Positions 7,198 to 16,349 of a DNA stretch of 24,159 nt are shown here, in pieces. Each line of letters opens with the position of its first letter. Position 1 is the stretch's first letter. The stretch comes from JBNKLG01 sp050292235 (GTDB taxonomy: Bacteria; Pseudomonadota; Gammaproteobacteria; Chromatiales; Chromatiaceae). The stretch is taken from the NCBI GenBank assembly GCA_050292235.1, contig JBNKLG010000038.1, positions 1 to 24,159 on the forward strand. Reading direction: 5' to 3'. The notes below the pieces were generated by a model. It had not been told where the DNA came from, did no database searches, and was given only the letters and a program-made list of their open reading frames with translations. The position numbers and the translations under genes are program-made.

Positions 7198-8582
7198 TCA
7201 ACCACTTCCCCCGGTGCGGGAATATTGACCGCCAGGCCCAAGTCCTGCCGGAGCCGCCCGCCGAACGACTGCTTCGCCTCATCTTCACCATGGATCAGAT
7301 GCACACGAGGTGCATTTTTGAAATGGGCCGTCCAATGCATCAGATCATCCAGATCTCCATGAGCAGAGAGGCCACCGAGGGTATGAATATTTGCCCTCAC
7401 CGGCAAGACTTCGCCATGGATACGAACCTCTCGCTCACCATCAACCAGCTGGCGCCCCAAGGTACCCTTCGCCTGATAGCCCGCGATCAGGACATGGGTG
7501 CCACGCCCGGTAATATTCTGTTTCAGATGGTGCATGATACGCCCCCCGGTCATCATGCCACTGGCCGCGATGATAATAGCCCCGCTTTTGATACGATTAA
7601 TGGCCTTTGACGCCTCCGTTGAGGGCGTCAAATGTAGATTACGCAAGGTGGGCATCTCCAAAATGTGGCGCCTCAGCCTGGTAGCTTCCTCATCGTAAAG
7701 CTGGGGATAATCCCAATAAACCTTACTGGCCCTGATCGCCATAGGACTATCGAGGAAGATCTGCCAACGATCGACCCCCCACGCTTCATAATACTTCCCC
7801 AGATAGTAGAGAATCTCCTGAGAACGGCCAATGGCAAAGGCCGGAATCAAGACATTCCCTTTTTGATGGACCGCCCGGCTGATGATCTCCCCCATCTCAT
7901 CAATGGTAGCCTGGCGATCCCGGTGAAGGCGGTTGCCATAGGTACTCTCGATGATGAGATGATCGGCCTCCTCAATCGCCGCTGGATCATTGAGAATGGG
8001 CGTATCGTATTGCCCTAAATCACCGCTAAATACCAGCTTTCGCCGCCTGCCTTGCTCTTTCAGCCAAAGCTCGATGCTGCTGGAACCGAGGATATGGCCC
8101 GCATCACGAAAACAGAGGCTGATGCCGGGCAGAATCTCACGCCGTTCTCGATAGCGCATTCCCACAAAACTATCCAGCGCCTTGCGGGCATCCTCTACCT
8201 GGTATAACGGCTCAATCAGGGACTCATGTTTATGCCGATGCCGCTTGTTTTCATACTGGGCATCCTTCTCCTGAAGAAAGGCGGAATCCTGCAACAGGAT
8301 GTCACACAAATCCCTGGTTGCATTCTGTGCATAGATCGGGCCCTGGTAGCCCTGTTTCACCAGCAAAGGAAGACGACCGGAATGGTCGATATGGCCATGA
8401 CTCAAAACCACGGCACTAAGCTCATTAACTGCAAAGGGAAACGGCAAACGGTTCTTTTCCATCTCCTGACGACGACCCTGAATCATCCCGCAATCCAGCA
8501 AAATGGTATGGCCATTAGCACGCACAATGTGGCAGGAGCCTGTCACACCACTGGAGGCCCCGTAGAATTCAATCTGCATCAT
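7188..8582 (-). CDS. Beta-CASP metallo-beta-lactamase-fold RNase-like protein
   Basis: A 464-residue member of the RNA-processing metallo-beta-lactamase group (YSH1/CPSF73-like exonuclease, bacterial branch). All motifs are visible: Asp30 near motif 1, SHGHIDHSG at 61-69 (His62, His64, Asp66, His67), His163 in DAGHILGS, Asp188 in FSGDLG, then the beta-CASP insertion starting ESTYG at 212-216, ending in LGGLSAHGD with His408. Family knowledge: these enzymes bind two zinc ions and cut RNA, although the substrates of this bacterial branch are mostly undefined. Two adjacent ATGs (8582 and 8579) are both possible. The ribosome site is weak (GGGT). It follows trkA after 53 bases on the same strand and is probably the distal gene of that operon. 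Complete and of normal length. Confidence 0.9.
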   Translation of the reverse strand: MMQIEFYGASSGVTGSCHIVRANGHTILLDCGMIQGRRQEMEKNRLPFPFAVNELSAVVLSHGHIDHSGRLPLLVKQGYQGPIYAQNATRDLCDILLQDSAFLQEKDAQYENKRHRHKHESLIEPLYQVEDARKALDSFVGMRYRERREILPGISLCFRDAGHILGSSSIELWLKEQGRRRKLVFSGDLGQYDTPILNDPAAIEEADHLIIESTYGNRLHRDRQATIDEMGEIISRAVHQKGNVLIPAFAIGRSQEILYYLGKYYEAWGVDRWQIFLDSPMAIRASKVYWDYPQLYDEEATRLRRHILEMPTLRNLHLTPSTEASKAINRIKSGAIIIAASGMMTGGRIMHHLKQNITGRGTHVLIAGYQAKGTLGRQLVDGEREVRIHGEVLPVRANIHTLGGLSAHGDLDDLMHWTAHFKNAPRVHLIHGEDEAKQSFGGRLRQDLGLAVNIPAPGEVVDLN

Positions 8583-8635
8583 ATCTACCCGAGACCAACC
8601 AAAAAAAAGCTATCGAAATGTTTATCAGACCTACC

Positions 8636-10009
8636 TCATAAAAACGTAATATCCACCTGAAACAACCGCACCACCTCCCGCACTCTTGCCTTGTCGATGA
8701 GGAAGAGGATGACATGATCTTCTGCCTCTATGATGGTGTTGTGATGGGCAATGATAACCTCGTCACCACGGACGATGGCACCGATGCTGACGCCTGCAGG
8801 CAATTTGATATTTTCAATAGCGCGGCCAACGACCTTGGAGGAATTCTCGTCGCCATGGGCAATGGCCTCGATAGCCTCTGCAGCCCCTTTGCGCAGGGCA
8901 TGGACAGCGCTGACATCCACTTGACGCACATGAGCCAGCAGGCTGCCGATGGTGGCCTGTTGGGGGGAAATGGCGATGTCGATGGGGCCACTTTCCACCA
9001 GATCCACATAGGCGGGGCGATTGATCAGAGCCATGACCTTGCGGGCACCCAACCGCTTGGCCAGAAGGGCGGAGAGGATATTGGCCTCGTCGGCATTGGT
9101 GACGGCAATGAAAACATCGGTGTTTTCAACGTTCTCTTCCAACAGCAGGTCACCGTTGGCAGCATCACCATGTAGCACGATAGCATGGGTGAGCGTCTCT
9201 GCAATCGCCCGGGCTGTAGCCTGGTCTGTCTCGATGACTTTAACCCGATACTCGTGCTGCAGGGCTCTGGCCAAACGTAAGCCGATATTGCCTCCACCAG
9301 CAATCATGATGCGACGAAAGGGCTTCTCCTGACGGCGCAGCTCTGCCATAACCCTGGCAGCATCCTTCGCAGCGGCGATGAAGAAGACCTCGTCATCGGC
9401 CTCCACCACAGTACCCCCTTCCGGAGTGATGGCACGACCTTTGCGGTAGATGGCGGCCACCCGGGCATCCACGCCTTTGAGATGCGTGGGCAATTCGCTC
9501 AGAGCATGGGATACCAAAGGTCCGCCATAATAGGCCCGCAGCCCCACCAATCGCACCTTGCCATCAGCAAAATCCAGCACCTGGAGGGCGCCGGGATAGC
9601 GCAAGACCCTTAGGATATAATCGGTCACCAGCTGTTCAGGGCTGATGAGCACATCGATGGGCAGAGCCTCCGACCCGAATAACTGGGGTTCATGCAGATA
9701 TTCGATCGCCCGCACACGAGCGATGCGGGTTGGGGTATGGAACAGGGTATACATGATCTGACAGGCGATCATGTTGGTCTCATCGCTGTTGGTGACCGCC
9801 ACCACCATTTCGGCATCTTCGGCACCGGCCCGGCGCAACACATCCGGATGACCGGCATGCCCCTGCACAGTGCGGATATCCAGGTGATCCTGCATCTCAC
9901 TCAGCAGGCGATGGTTCTGATCCACCACCGTGATATCGTTCTCTTCACGGGCCAGGATCTCGGCCACCGAAAAGCCGACCTGACCAGCACCCAGGATAAG
10001 GATCTTCAC
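8636..10009 (-). CDS. trkA: Trk potassium uptake regulator TrkA
   Basis: A 457-residue cytosolic NAD(H)/nucleotide-binding subunit that gates the TrkH/TrkG potassium channel. It has the usual duplicated RCK architecture. The first Rossmann domain has GAGQVG at 7-12 and acidic Asp30 ending strand 2. The first RCK_C domain covers about 140-215. The second Rossmann domain has GGGNIG at 238-243 and Glu260. The second RCK_C domain runs to the end. The start is GTG at 10009, inside a GTGA overlap with the ntrX stop, so translation probably is coupled. Length is normal (E. coli TrkA 458). Position after ntrX is a common gammaproteobacterial arrangement. No trkH/trkG is in this window. Confidence 0.95.
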   Translation of the reverse strand: MKILILGAGQVGFSVAEILAREENDITVVDQNHRLLSEMQDHLDIRTVQGHAGHPDVLRRAGAEDAEMVVAVTNSDETNMIACQIMYTLFHTPTRIARVRAIEYLHEPQLFGSEALPIDVLISPEQLVTDYILRVLRYPGALQVLDFADGKVRLVGLRAYYGGPLVSHALSELPTHLKGVDARVAAIYRKGRAITPEGGTVVEADDEVFFIAAAKDAARVMAELRRQEKPFRRIMIAGGGNIGLRLARALQHEYRVKVIETDQATARAIAETLTHAIVLHGDAANGDLLLEENVENTDVFIAVTNADEANILSALLAKRLGARKVMALINRPAYVDLVESGPIDIAISPQQATIGSLLAHVRQVDVSAVHALRKGAAEAIEAIAHGDENSSKVVGRAIENIKLPAGVSIGAIVRGDEVIIAHHNTIIEAEDHVILFLIDKARVREVVRLFQVDITFL

Positions 10010-11376
10010 CGTTTTTCCTTGATCTCGATGCCGACAGCGCGAATCTTACGATAGAGATGGGTCCGCTCCATGCCGGCCTCCTGGGCAGCCCGGGTGACGT
10101 TGCCCCGGTGTTTGTCCAGCTGATATTCCAAATAGAGACGCTCGAACTCCTCCCGTGCCTGACGCAAAGGCTGATCGAAATTGATCGGCAACATAGAGGT
10201 GGCAGAGCCCTCCTCCCGTTCCGTAGCAGCCAGAGCTGCCTCGACTTCTTGCAAACTGATCTCTTGTTCGTTGCCCATGATCAAAAGGCGCTGCACCAGG
10301 TTTTTCAGCTCGCGCACGTTGCCTGGCCAGGCATATTGGCGCAGGAAATTTTGGGCGGCCATGCCGAAATGACGGTAATCCAGCCCCTCGTGCATCACAA
10401 AATGGTCTACATAATGGGAGAGCATCTCCGGCACATCCTCCGCATGATCTCGCATGGTTGGGATCTGCAAAGGCACCACATTGAGATGAAAAAAGAGGTC
10501 TTCGCGGAATTCACCCTCCCGCACTCGCTCAGCCAGATCATGCCGGGTCGCGGCGATGATACGGGCGTCGATGGGAACCGGCTCGCTGCCACCGACCCGA
10601 ACAAAGGAGCCATTCTCAAAGGCACCCAGCAATTGGGACTGGGCATCAGCATCCATATCCGCCACCTCATCCAGAAACAGCACCCCACCACGGGCCTGCT
10701 CGAAGATACCATATCGTGTCTGAGCCCCATCTTCACTGCCAAAGAGTTCGCGGGCGGCATTCTCAGCCCCGATGGCCGATACCGCCACCTTGACGAAGGG
10801 ATTGGTACGGCGTTGGCTGTGGGCGTGCAGATAACGGGCGAAGGTCTCGCGACCACTGCCGGGTTCACCACTGATCAACACCCAGGTATCGTGGGCGGCG
10901 ATACGTTTAACCTGCTCGCGTACCCGATGCATCACCGCACTTTTGCCGATGGGTTCCTGCAACTGGGTATTTTGGGAGCGCAGCCCTTTGTTCTCCTGCT
11001 GCAACCGGTCGGTTTGCAGAGCCCGTTCAACGGTTAGCAGCAGTTTGGCCAGAGAGAGGGGCTTCTCCAGAAAGTCATAGGCCCCCAGGCGGGTAGCCTC
11101 GACGGCGGTCTCCACCGTGCCATGGCCGGACATCATGATCACCGGGCAGGGCAGATCAGCCGACTCACCCCACTCTTTGAGCAGGCTGATGCCGTCGATG
11201 TCTGGCATCCAGATGTCCAACAACACCAGATCGGGCCGACGCTCACGCATCGCCTCACGCGCCTTGGCGCCGTTTTCAGCGCTGGTCACACGGTAGCCTT
11301 CGTCTTCCAGAATCTCTTGGACCAGACCGCGAATGTCCGGTTCATCATCCACCACCAGGATATAAGCACCACTCAT
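10006..11376 (-). CDS. ntrX: NtrX-type response regulator with AAA+ and Fis domains
   Basis: A 456-residue regulator in NtrC layout. The receiver domain (1-125) has Asp10/Asp11, phospho-acceptor Asp54 in LVLLDIWMP and Lys105. The AAA+ domain (about 145-375) follows, then a Fis-type helix-turn-helix (about 405-450, with GNVTRAAQEAG). Two departures from NtrC matter. The Walker A reads GEPGSGRE (170-177), so the usual Lys is Arg176. The GAFTGA loop that contacts sigma-54 is missing: ELFGSEDGAQTRYG runs straight into GGVLFLDE (230-237). Loss of GAFTGA is known in NtrX proteins; the Arg may also be lineage-typical. It probably acts as a DNA-binding regulator rather than a sigma-54 ATPase. It lies 12 bases after ntrY with AAGGAA as ribosome site; NtrY is the expected kinase. 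Confidence 0.9.
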   Translation of the reverse strand: MSGAYILVVDDEPDIRGLVQEILEDEGYRVTSAENGAKAREAMRERRPDLVLLDIWMPDIDGISLLKEWGESADLPCPVIMMSGHGTVETAVEATRLGAYDFLEKPLSLAKLLLTVERALQTDRLQQENKGLRSQNTQLQEPIGKSAVMHRVREQVKRIAAHDTWVLISGEPGSGRETFARYLHAHSQRRTNPFVKVAVSAIGAENAARELFGSEDGAQTRYGIFEQARGGVLFLDEVADMDADAQSQLLGAFENGSFVRVGGSEPVPIDARIIAATRHDLAERVREGEFREDLFFHLNVVPLQIPTMRDHAEDVPEMLSHYVDHFVMHEGLDYRHFGMAAQNFLRQYAWPGNVRELKNLVQRLLIMGNEQEISLQEVEAALAATEREEGSATSMLPINFDQPLRQAREEFERLYLEYQLDKHRGNVTRAAQEAGMERTHLYRKIRAVGIEIKEKR

Positions 11377-11388
11377 GAATCGAATTCC

Positions 11389-13569
11389 TTAGCTATTGTT
11401 GGTTTCGTCAGACGGCATCAGCGGCAGATAGATCAGGATGCGCGCCCCACCCTGTTCAAGATTTTCGGCCTTAATAATACCCCCATGTTCCTCCACGATC
11501 TTCTTTACAATGGCCAGCCCCAGCCCGGTGCCCTTCACCTTAGTGGTGATATAGGGCTCGAACAGGTGGGTCAGTACATCCTGGGAGAAGCCGGGGCCAT
11601 TGTCCCGGATTGCCAGTTCGACGTAACCGGCGTGGGCCTGCCCGGCGGGCCTGGTGCTCACCTGAATCTGGGCATCGGCCACGGATTCCAGCTCTTCCTG
11701 AGCATTTTTCACCAGATTGATCAGCACCTGACGCAACCGGGTGGGGTCAGCCTCCACCCGCGCCCCATCGGCCGCCAGAGTCACATCCAGGGGCGGACCG
11801 GTCTCGGCGGTACGGTACAGATCCAGAACCTCGTTGACAAAAGCATCAAGCGCCAGGGGCTGGGCCTGCATCTTGGGCGGGCGGGCATAGTCGGAGAAGG
11901 CGTTGACCATCTCCTTCAGGGCCTCCACCTGCTGGATGGTGGTGCGGGTGGCCCGATCCAGAATAGAGGCGTCATCCGGTACCAATTTGGCCAACAGCTT
12001 GTGGCGCAGTCGTTCAGCAGAGAGTTGGATCGGGGTCAGCGGGTTTTTGATCTCATGGGCCAAACGCCGGGCAATCCCACCCCAGGCAGCGTCCTTCTGC
12101 GCTCGAATCAATGTAGTGATCTCGTCAAACACCAGGACATGGCCTGCCGCTTCACTATCGTCCATGGCCAAAGGAGAAAGACTGCATAGCAGGACCTGCC
12201 GCCCTTCACTGCCCAACAAAGTCACCTCGCCACGCCACTCTGTACTCTCTTGTGCCAGGGGCTCTTCCAAAGCCTCGACCAAAGCTGACAGCGCCGTTCG
12301 TTCTTCCGCCAGTTGATCCAGGGGAGCAGCGTAGAGAGGTGCCAAATCCACCTGCAAAATCAGATGGGCTGCTGGATTGGCAGTACGCAGGCAGCGCTGG
12401 GCATCGAAGGTCAACACGCCGGAAGAGAGGCGACCGAGCACCGTTTCCAGATAGGTACGCTGGTTCTCCACCTCTCGCTGGCTCTTTTGTGCCAGATCCC
12501 GAGCCAGGGCGATGCTGCGGGTCATGGCGTTGAAGGAGCTGACCAGAAAACCCAGTTCATCCCGATTCTTCGGAATCGGCAGCTGCTTGTCATAGTTGCC
12601 CAAAGCCACGGCTCTGGTGCCATCGGCAATCTGGGCCACCGGAGCTACCAGTCGCCGGGCGGTAAAAAAAGCGGCCCATACCGCTGCCAGGCTGGCAAAA
12701 CTCAACACCAGCAGCAGAGTGATGCCAAAGCTGAAGCGCAGGGATTCCCGCAGATACTCCAACTCTTTGTAGCGGCGATAAGAAGATTGCACCTTCTCCG
12801 AAAGCTCGGTAATGCGGGCACCGGTTTCATAGCGGGCCTGTAACACCAGCCCCCGCCCTTTGGGATCGGCCACGACCACCCGAACCTGCATGGTGCCGTT
12901 CTCATCCGCCGGATCCAGCGAGACGAAGGGCTCGCCTTCACGCACCTGACGAATCATCTCCTGCTCAGGCGGCTCGACCAGCAATTGGGTGGGATTGGCA
13001 CTGGTCGAGGCGATGACATCATTATTGAAATCCAGCAGCAGCAGATCCTGAGCATCATAGTGCTCCCGCAGCTCATCCAGTGCCAGAGACAGGGCAGCCT
13101 GGGAGCTGTCCTGCAAACCCAGCCAGAGATAGTTGGTCAGCAGCAGCTTTTCCCGTTTGTGCAGGTCCATGGAGGCCTGACTCAAAGCCAGGGAGTCCTC
13201 GACCGAGGCACCGATGTCCACATCGAACCAGCGATCGATCCCCTCCATGAGAATATCCATAGAATAATAATAGACAATGGCGACTGGCGGCAGGGAGAGG
13301 GCCAGGAAGAACAGTACCAGACGCAGACTCAAACGTGAGCCGGCCACCTTTTGTCGATACTCCCGCCAAAGACGCCAGACATGGGCCAGAATCAGCAGCA
13401 GCAGAACCCCAAGCCCCACAACGGCAAAGATCAACAGCGGCACAAAGAGACGGCTCAAGCCATCGGCATCCTGTACTGCACCGCTGATCAGATGCAAGAC
13501 CGTCAGCAGGAGCAACAGCAGGAAGAATACCGCCCAACCGCCCAGCAGATTTCGAAAACGACCCGCCAT
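11389..13569 (-). CDS. ntrY: NtrY-type sensor histidine kinase
   Basis: A 726-residue membrane kinase, partner of NtrX. Membrane segments lie at about 12-30, 41-64 and 83-103. A large periplasmic sensor region spans about 105-278, and a fourth segment covers 279-302. A HAMP domain (about 303-356) and a PAS domain (about 370-490) follow. The kinase core has His505 in RRLAHEIKNP, Asn622 in NLVKNAQEE, DNGPG at 656-660 and GTGLGLAIV at 680-688. NtrY/NtrX pairs are linked to nitrogen, redox or envelope regulation depending on lineage; the signal here is unknown. ATG 13569 overlaps the upstream stop as TGATG. Complete, with all catalytic motifs intact, which contrasts with the altered AAA+ site of its partner. 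Confidence 0.93.
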   Translation of the reverse strand: MAGRFRNLLGGWAVFFLLLLLLTVLHLISGAVQDADGLSRLFVPLLIFAVVGLGVLLLLILAHVWRLWREYRQKVAGSRLSLRLVLFFLALSLPPVAIVYYYSMDILMEGIDRWFDVDIGASVEDSLALSQASMDLHKREKLLLTNYLWLGLQDSSQAALSLALDELREHYDAQDLLLLDFNNDVIASTSANPTQLLVEPPEQEMIRQVREGEPFVSLDPADENGTMQVRVVVADPKGRGLVLQARYETGARITELSEKVQSSYRRYKELEYLRESLRFSFGITLLLVLSFASLAAVWAAFFTARRLVAPVAQIADGTRAVALGNYDKQLPIPKNRDELGFLVSSFNAMTRSIALARDLAQKSQREVENQRTYLETVLGRLSSGVLTFDAQRCLRTANPAAHLILQVDLAPLYAAPLDQLAEERTALSALVEALEEPLAQESTEWRGEVTLLGSEGRQVLLCSLSPLAMDDSEAAGHVLVFDEITTLIRAQKDAAWGGIARRLAHEIKNPLTPIQLSAERLRHKLLAKLVPDDASILDRATRTTIQQVEALKEMVNAFSDYARPPKMQAQPLALDAFVNEVLDLYRTAETGPPLDVTLAADGARVEADPTRLRQVLINLVKNAQEELESVADAQIQVSTRPAGQAHAGYVELAIRDNGPGFSQDVLTHLFEPYITTKVKGTGLGLAIVKKIVEEHGGIIKAENLEQGGARILIYLPLMPSDETNNS

Positions 13570-14111
13570 CAGGGATGTTTCAAGGTTTGTGGCGCCGCCT
13601 CACCGCTCAATGACCACGCCGATGAGAGATAGGCTACAGGTCGCAACGGCACCGGCAGCGCCTCAATATCCAGCTTGGTTTCCAGGCTGACCTCGTACGT
13701 CTTTCCAGAGACCAAGGCCGACTTTGGCACCAGAGGCAGAGCCTTGATCTCTCCCAGCGCACGCAGGGCTGAATCTCGTGTCACGAAGCGCTGAGGCACC
13801 TCCTGGCCGGGAAAAAAGAGCTCGTAGACATCGGCCAGAGCATGGTAGCGCAGGCGATAGTGATAATGCCGATCCAGCAAATCCTTCTCCCACCAGTAGG
13901 CCCCTTTGGCCCGGATCTGCACCTGCATATCAAAACTCAACATCACACCGGACTTAAGCGCCTCGGCAACCTTGTCACTCAACTGGTATTGGATACGGAC
14001 ATCGGCCAGATAGTGGTCTCTTTTCAGGGTAATATTCACCGATTTGAAATCCACCCCCTGAGCCCAAAGCCCCGATGACCAGCACAACAACAGAATCAGC
14101 CAGCGCTTCAT
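13569..14111 (-). CDS. DUF4390 secreted protein
   Basis: A 180-residue protein with a signal peptide (residues 1-18, hydrophobic with several Trp and Leu, ending LWAQ). The mature part is beta-rich: alternating patterns such as VDFKSVNITLKRDHYLADVRIQYQ-like strands, then WWEKDLLDRHYHYRLRYHALADVYEL around 73-96. It matches the DUF4390 family that sits between rsmB and ntrY in many Gamma- and Betaproteobacteria. Conserved synteny suggests a periplasmic or envelope role, perhaps connected to NtrY sensing, but no function is established. ATG 14111 overlaps the rsmB stop (ATGA), and its own stop overlaps the ntrY start by one base, so all three probably are translated together. Confidence 0.85.
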   Translation of the reverse strand: MKRWLILLLCWSSGLWAQGVDFKSVNITLKRDHYLADVRIQYQLSDKVAEALKSGVMLSFDMQVQIRAKGAYWWEKDLLDRHYHYRLRYHALADVYELFFPGQEVPQRFVTRDSALRALGEIKALPLVPKSALVSGKTYEVSLETKLDIEALPVPLRPVAYLSSAWSLSGEAAPQTLKHP

Positions 14112-15427
14112 ATGGTCTTCTCCAGCAGAGCATAGTAGAAGCCATCCATGGGATCGCGGCTGGGCAGGGATTGACGACCATGTCGCCGCGCCACCCCCCA
14201 GTCCGCTTCGATCGGCAGTTCCTTTGCCTCGGCATGCTGTGACAAAAAAGCCGCCACGACGGCCTCATTTTCCAAGGACAACAGGGAGCAGGTGGCATAG
14301 AGCAAACGTCCACCCGGTTTCAGCAGCGCCCAAAGTACCGCCAGGGCCTGCCGCTGGGTCTTGACCAGTGCAGGCAGATCACTCTCCCGACGCAGCAGTT
14401 TGATATCCGGATGGCGCCGAATCACCCCTGTCGCTGAACAGGGAGCATCCAACAGAATGCGATCATAGGCCAGCTGTGACCACTCACCAGCAGGGGCACA
14501 GGCATCGCCCTGATAGCATTCGGCCACCAATCCCAGTCTGTTGAGATTATCGCTCACCCGCAGCAAACGCTCAGCACTGTTATCCACCGCCACCAGCCGA
14601 ATCCCCTGGGCATATTCCAACAGATGACAGCTTTTTCCGCCCGGTGCAGCACAGGCATCCAAAACCAGATCGCCGGGTTGCGGAGCCAACAGCTCTGTTG
14701 CCAGCTGCGCCCCGGCGTCCTGCACCGAAACCGCGCCCTCTGCAAAACCGGGCAGCATTTCCACGGCCACCGCCTGATCCAGCACCAGAGCTGATGATAA
14801 CCCGGCCCCCCGGTAAGGCCTGGCGGTCAGTCCCTTTTTCACCAATCGCGCTACGTAATCCTTTCGACTCTGCTGGCCCTGATTGACCCGCAACCAAAGG
14901 GGAGCCTGTTGTCCCAGAGATGAGGCCAGACCGGACCAGTCATCGGGCCAGTCCGACTGCAACTGCCCGATCATCCAGACAGGCAGGGCATAGCGCACCT
15001 CGGTTTCCTGCTCCAGTGCTGCCACTAGACTCGCCCCCTCACGCTGGAAGCGACGCAAAACCGCATTGACCAGGGCTGCAGCCCAGGGTTTCTTCAGTCG
15101 GCGGGCAGCCTGAACGCTGGTATTGACTGCCGCATGGGGGGGCACACGCATCCCCTCCAGCTGATAGAGCGCCGCCTGCAACAGGCAATGCACATCCTGA
15201 TCCCCAAGCTTGAGCGGCTTGTCCAGCAGATGCTCCAGCAAACGGGGATACCGTGGATGTTGGCGCAGGACACCATAGGCAATGGCCTGAACAAAGGCGG
15301 GATCATTGGCTGCCACACAGGAGTGATTCAGCGCCTCGGTCAGTGCCTGTCCCCGAAAAACAGCAGCCAGGACACGGGTCGCGCAGACCCGCGATCCCAC
15401 ACCAGCCGATGATTTATTCGGGGACAA
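14108..15427 (-). CDS. rsmB: 16S rRNA (cytosine-967-C5)-methyltransferase RsmB
   Basis: It methylates C967 of 16S rRNA with S-adenosylmethionine. An N-terminal NusB-like RNA-binding domain (about 12-140) is followed by a linker and a Rossmann methyltransferase domain. The SAM-binding motif is VLDACAAPGGKSCH at 255-268. The two characteristic cysteines are Cys330 in LDAPCSATG and Cys380 in YATCSLLSLEN. Length of 439 is close to E. coli RsmB (429). No ATG is available: the best start is TTG 15427, which overlaps the end of fmt by 14 bases and has GGAA upstream; GTG 15400 is the alternative and would shorten it by 9 residues. fmt-rsmB adjacency is conserved in bacteria. Confidence 0.95.
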   Translation of the reverse strand: MSPNKSSAGVGSRVCATRVLAAVFRGQALTEALNHSCVAANDPAFVQAIAYGVLRQHPRYPRLLEHLLDKPLKLGDQDVHCLLQAALYQLEGMRVPPHAAVNTSVQAARRLKKPWAAALVNAVLRRFQREGASLVAALEQETEVRYALPVWMIGQLQSDWPDDWSGLASSLGQQAPLWLRVNQGQQSRKDYVARLVKKGLTARPYRGAGLSSALVLDQAVAVEMLPGFAEGAVSVQDAGAQLATELLAPQPGDLVLDACAAPGGKSCHLLEYAQGIRLVAVDNSAERLLRVSDNLNRLGLVAECYQGDACAPAGEWSQLAYDRILLDAPCSATGVIRRHPDIKLLRRESDLPALVKTQRQALAVLWALLKPGGRLLYATCSLLSLENEAVVAAFLSQHAEAKELPIEADWGVARRHGRQSLPSRDPMDGFYYALLEKTI

Positions 15428-16346
15428 GGAAGGTTCCAGTCAGGCAATGGGCATTGGCAAACTCGGCCACGGCCATGGCCCGCTTACCCGGCATCTGCAG
15501 CCTGGTCACCCGCAAGATGCCTTGTCCTGTCGCCACCTCCAACCCCTGGCGATCGCACTTCAGAATGGTTCCCGGCGGTTGATTCGAGGTTGAGGAAAGG
15601 GGCTCGGCAGACCAAATGCGGACGATGCCTTCCCCATAACCGGTTTGTGCCACCGGCCAGGGGTCGAAGGCACGGACCTGCCGATCCAACACAACCGCCG
15701 ACTGGGACCAGTCGAGAAAGGCCTCCTTCTTTTTCAGTTTATGGGCATAACACGTCAGACTGTCATCCTGGGGCTGGGGCTGATGACCGCTTTGGGTCAA
15801 CAACGGCAAGGCTTCCATCAGTGCCTCGGCCCCCAGGAAAGAGAGCCGGTCATGCAGACTGGCCCCGGTTTCTCTGGGGGCCAGCGAACAGGTTCGCACC
15901 CAGTGCACCGGCCCGGTATCCAATCCTGCCGCCATCTGCATGATACTGATACCCGATTCCGGATCATTGGCGGCAATGGCCCGCTGAATGGGAGCGGCAC
16001 CCCGCCAACGGGGCAGCAAAGAGGCATGGATGTTGATACAACCCAAACGGGGGGCATCCAGCACAGATTGGGGCAATAGCAAACCATAGGCCACAACCAC
16101 CATAAGGTCAGCCCCAAAGTTCTGCAGTGCGAATACCGCCTCTTCAGACCTGAAATTCTCCGGCTGCTGTACCGGCACCCCATGGGTCACTGCCAACTGT
16201 TTCACTGGAGAGGGGGTCAACTTACGACCACGCCCTGAGGGACGATCGGGCTGGGTATAGACCCCCACCACCTGATGATCACTATCCAATAGAGCCTGTA
16301 GCGGCGGCACCGAGAATTCCGGCGTACCGGCAAAAAGTATGCGCAT
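15414..16346 (-). CDS. fmt: Methionyl-tRNA formyltransferase
   Basis: It formylates Met on initiator tRNA using 10-formyltetrahydrofolate. From ATG 16346 the protein has 310 residues (E. coli 315). The N-terminal formyltransferase domain shows Asn106 and His108 in INIHASLLPRWRGAAPI and the catalytic Asp143 in GLDTG. The C-terminal OB-like domain begins near residue 205. A GTG at 16349 directly precedes the ATG and is also possible. It begins immediately after the def stop codon (TAA at 16350-16352), the classic def-fmt pair. Nothing is missing or unusual. Confidence 0.97.
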   Translation of the reverse strand: MRILFAGTPEFSVPPLQALLDSDHQVVGVYTQPDRPSGRGRKLTPSPVKQLAVTHGVPVQQPENFRSEEAVFALQNFGADLMVVVAYGLLLPQSVLDAPRLGCINIHASLLPRWRGAAPIQRAIAANDPESGISIMQMAAGLDTGPVHWVRTCSLAPRETGASLHDRLSFLGAEALMEALPLLTQSGHQPQPQDDSLTCYAHKLKKKEAFLDWSQSAVVLDRQVRAFDPWPVAQTGYGEGIVRIWSAEPLSSTSNQPPGTILKCDRQGLEVATGQGILRVTRLQMPGKRAMAVAEFANAHCLTGTFLVPE

Positions 16347-16349
16347 CAC

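Noticed and set aside
8601..8608. Run of eight T on the minus strand between trkA and the beta-CASP gene as a terminator
   Set aside because: No GC-rich stem precedes it, so an intrinsic terminator is not supported and the genes may be co-transcribed.
10057..11037. Long plus-strand open frame of 326 codons inside ntrX
   Set aside because: It is antisense to a clear NtrX gene with all domain motifs, and its translation has no family-like features.
11122..12189. Plus-strand open frame of 355 codons across ntrX and ntrY
   Set aside because: It runs across two well-supported genes on the other strand and only reflects their codon bias.
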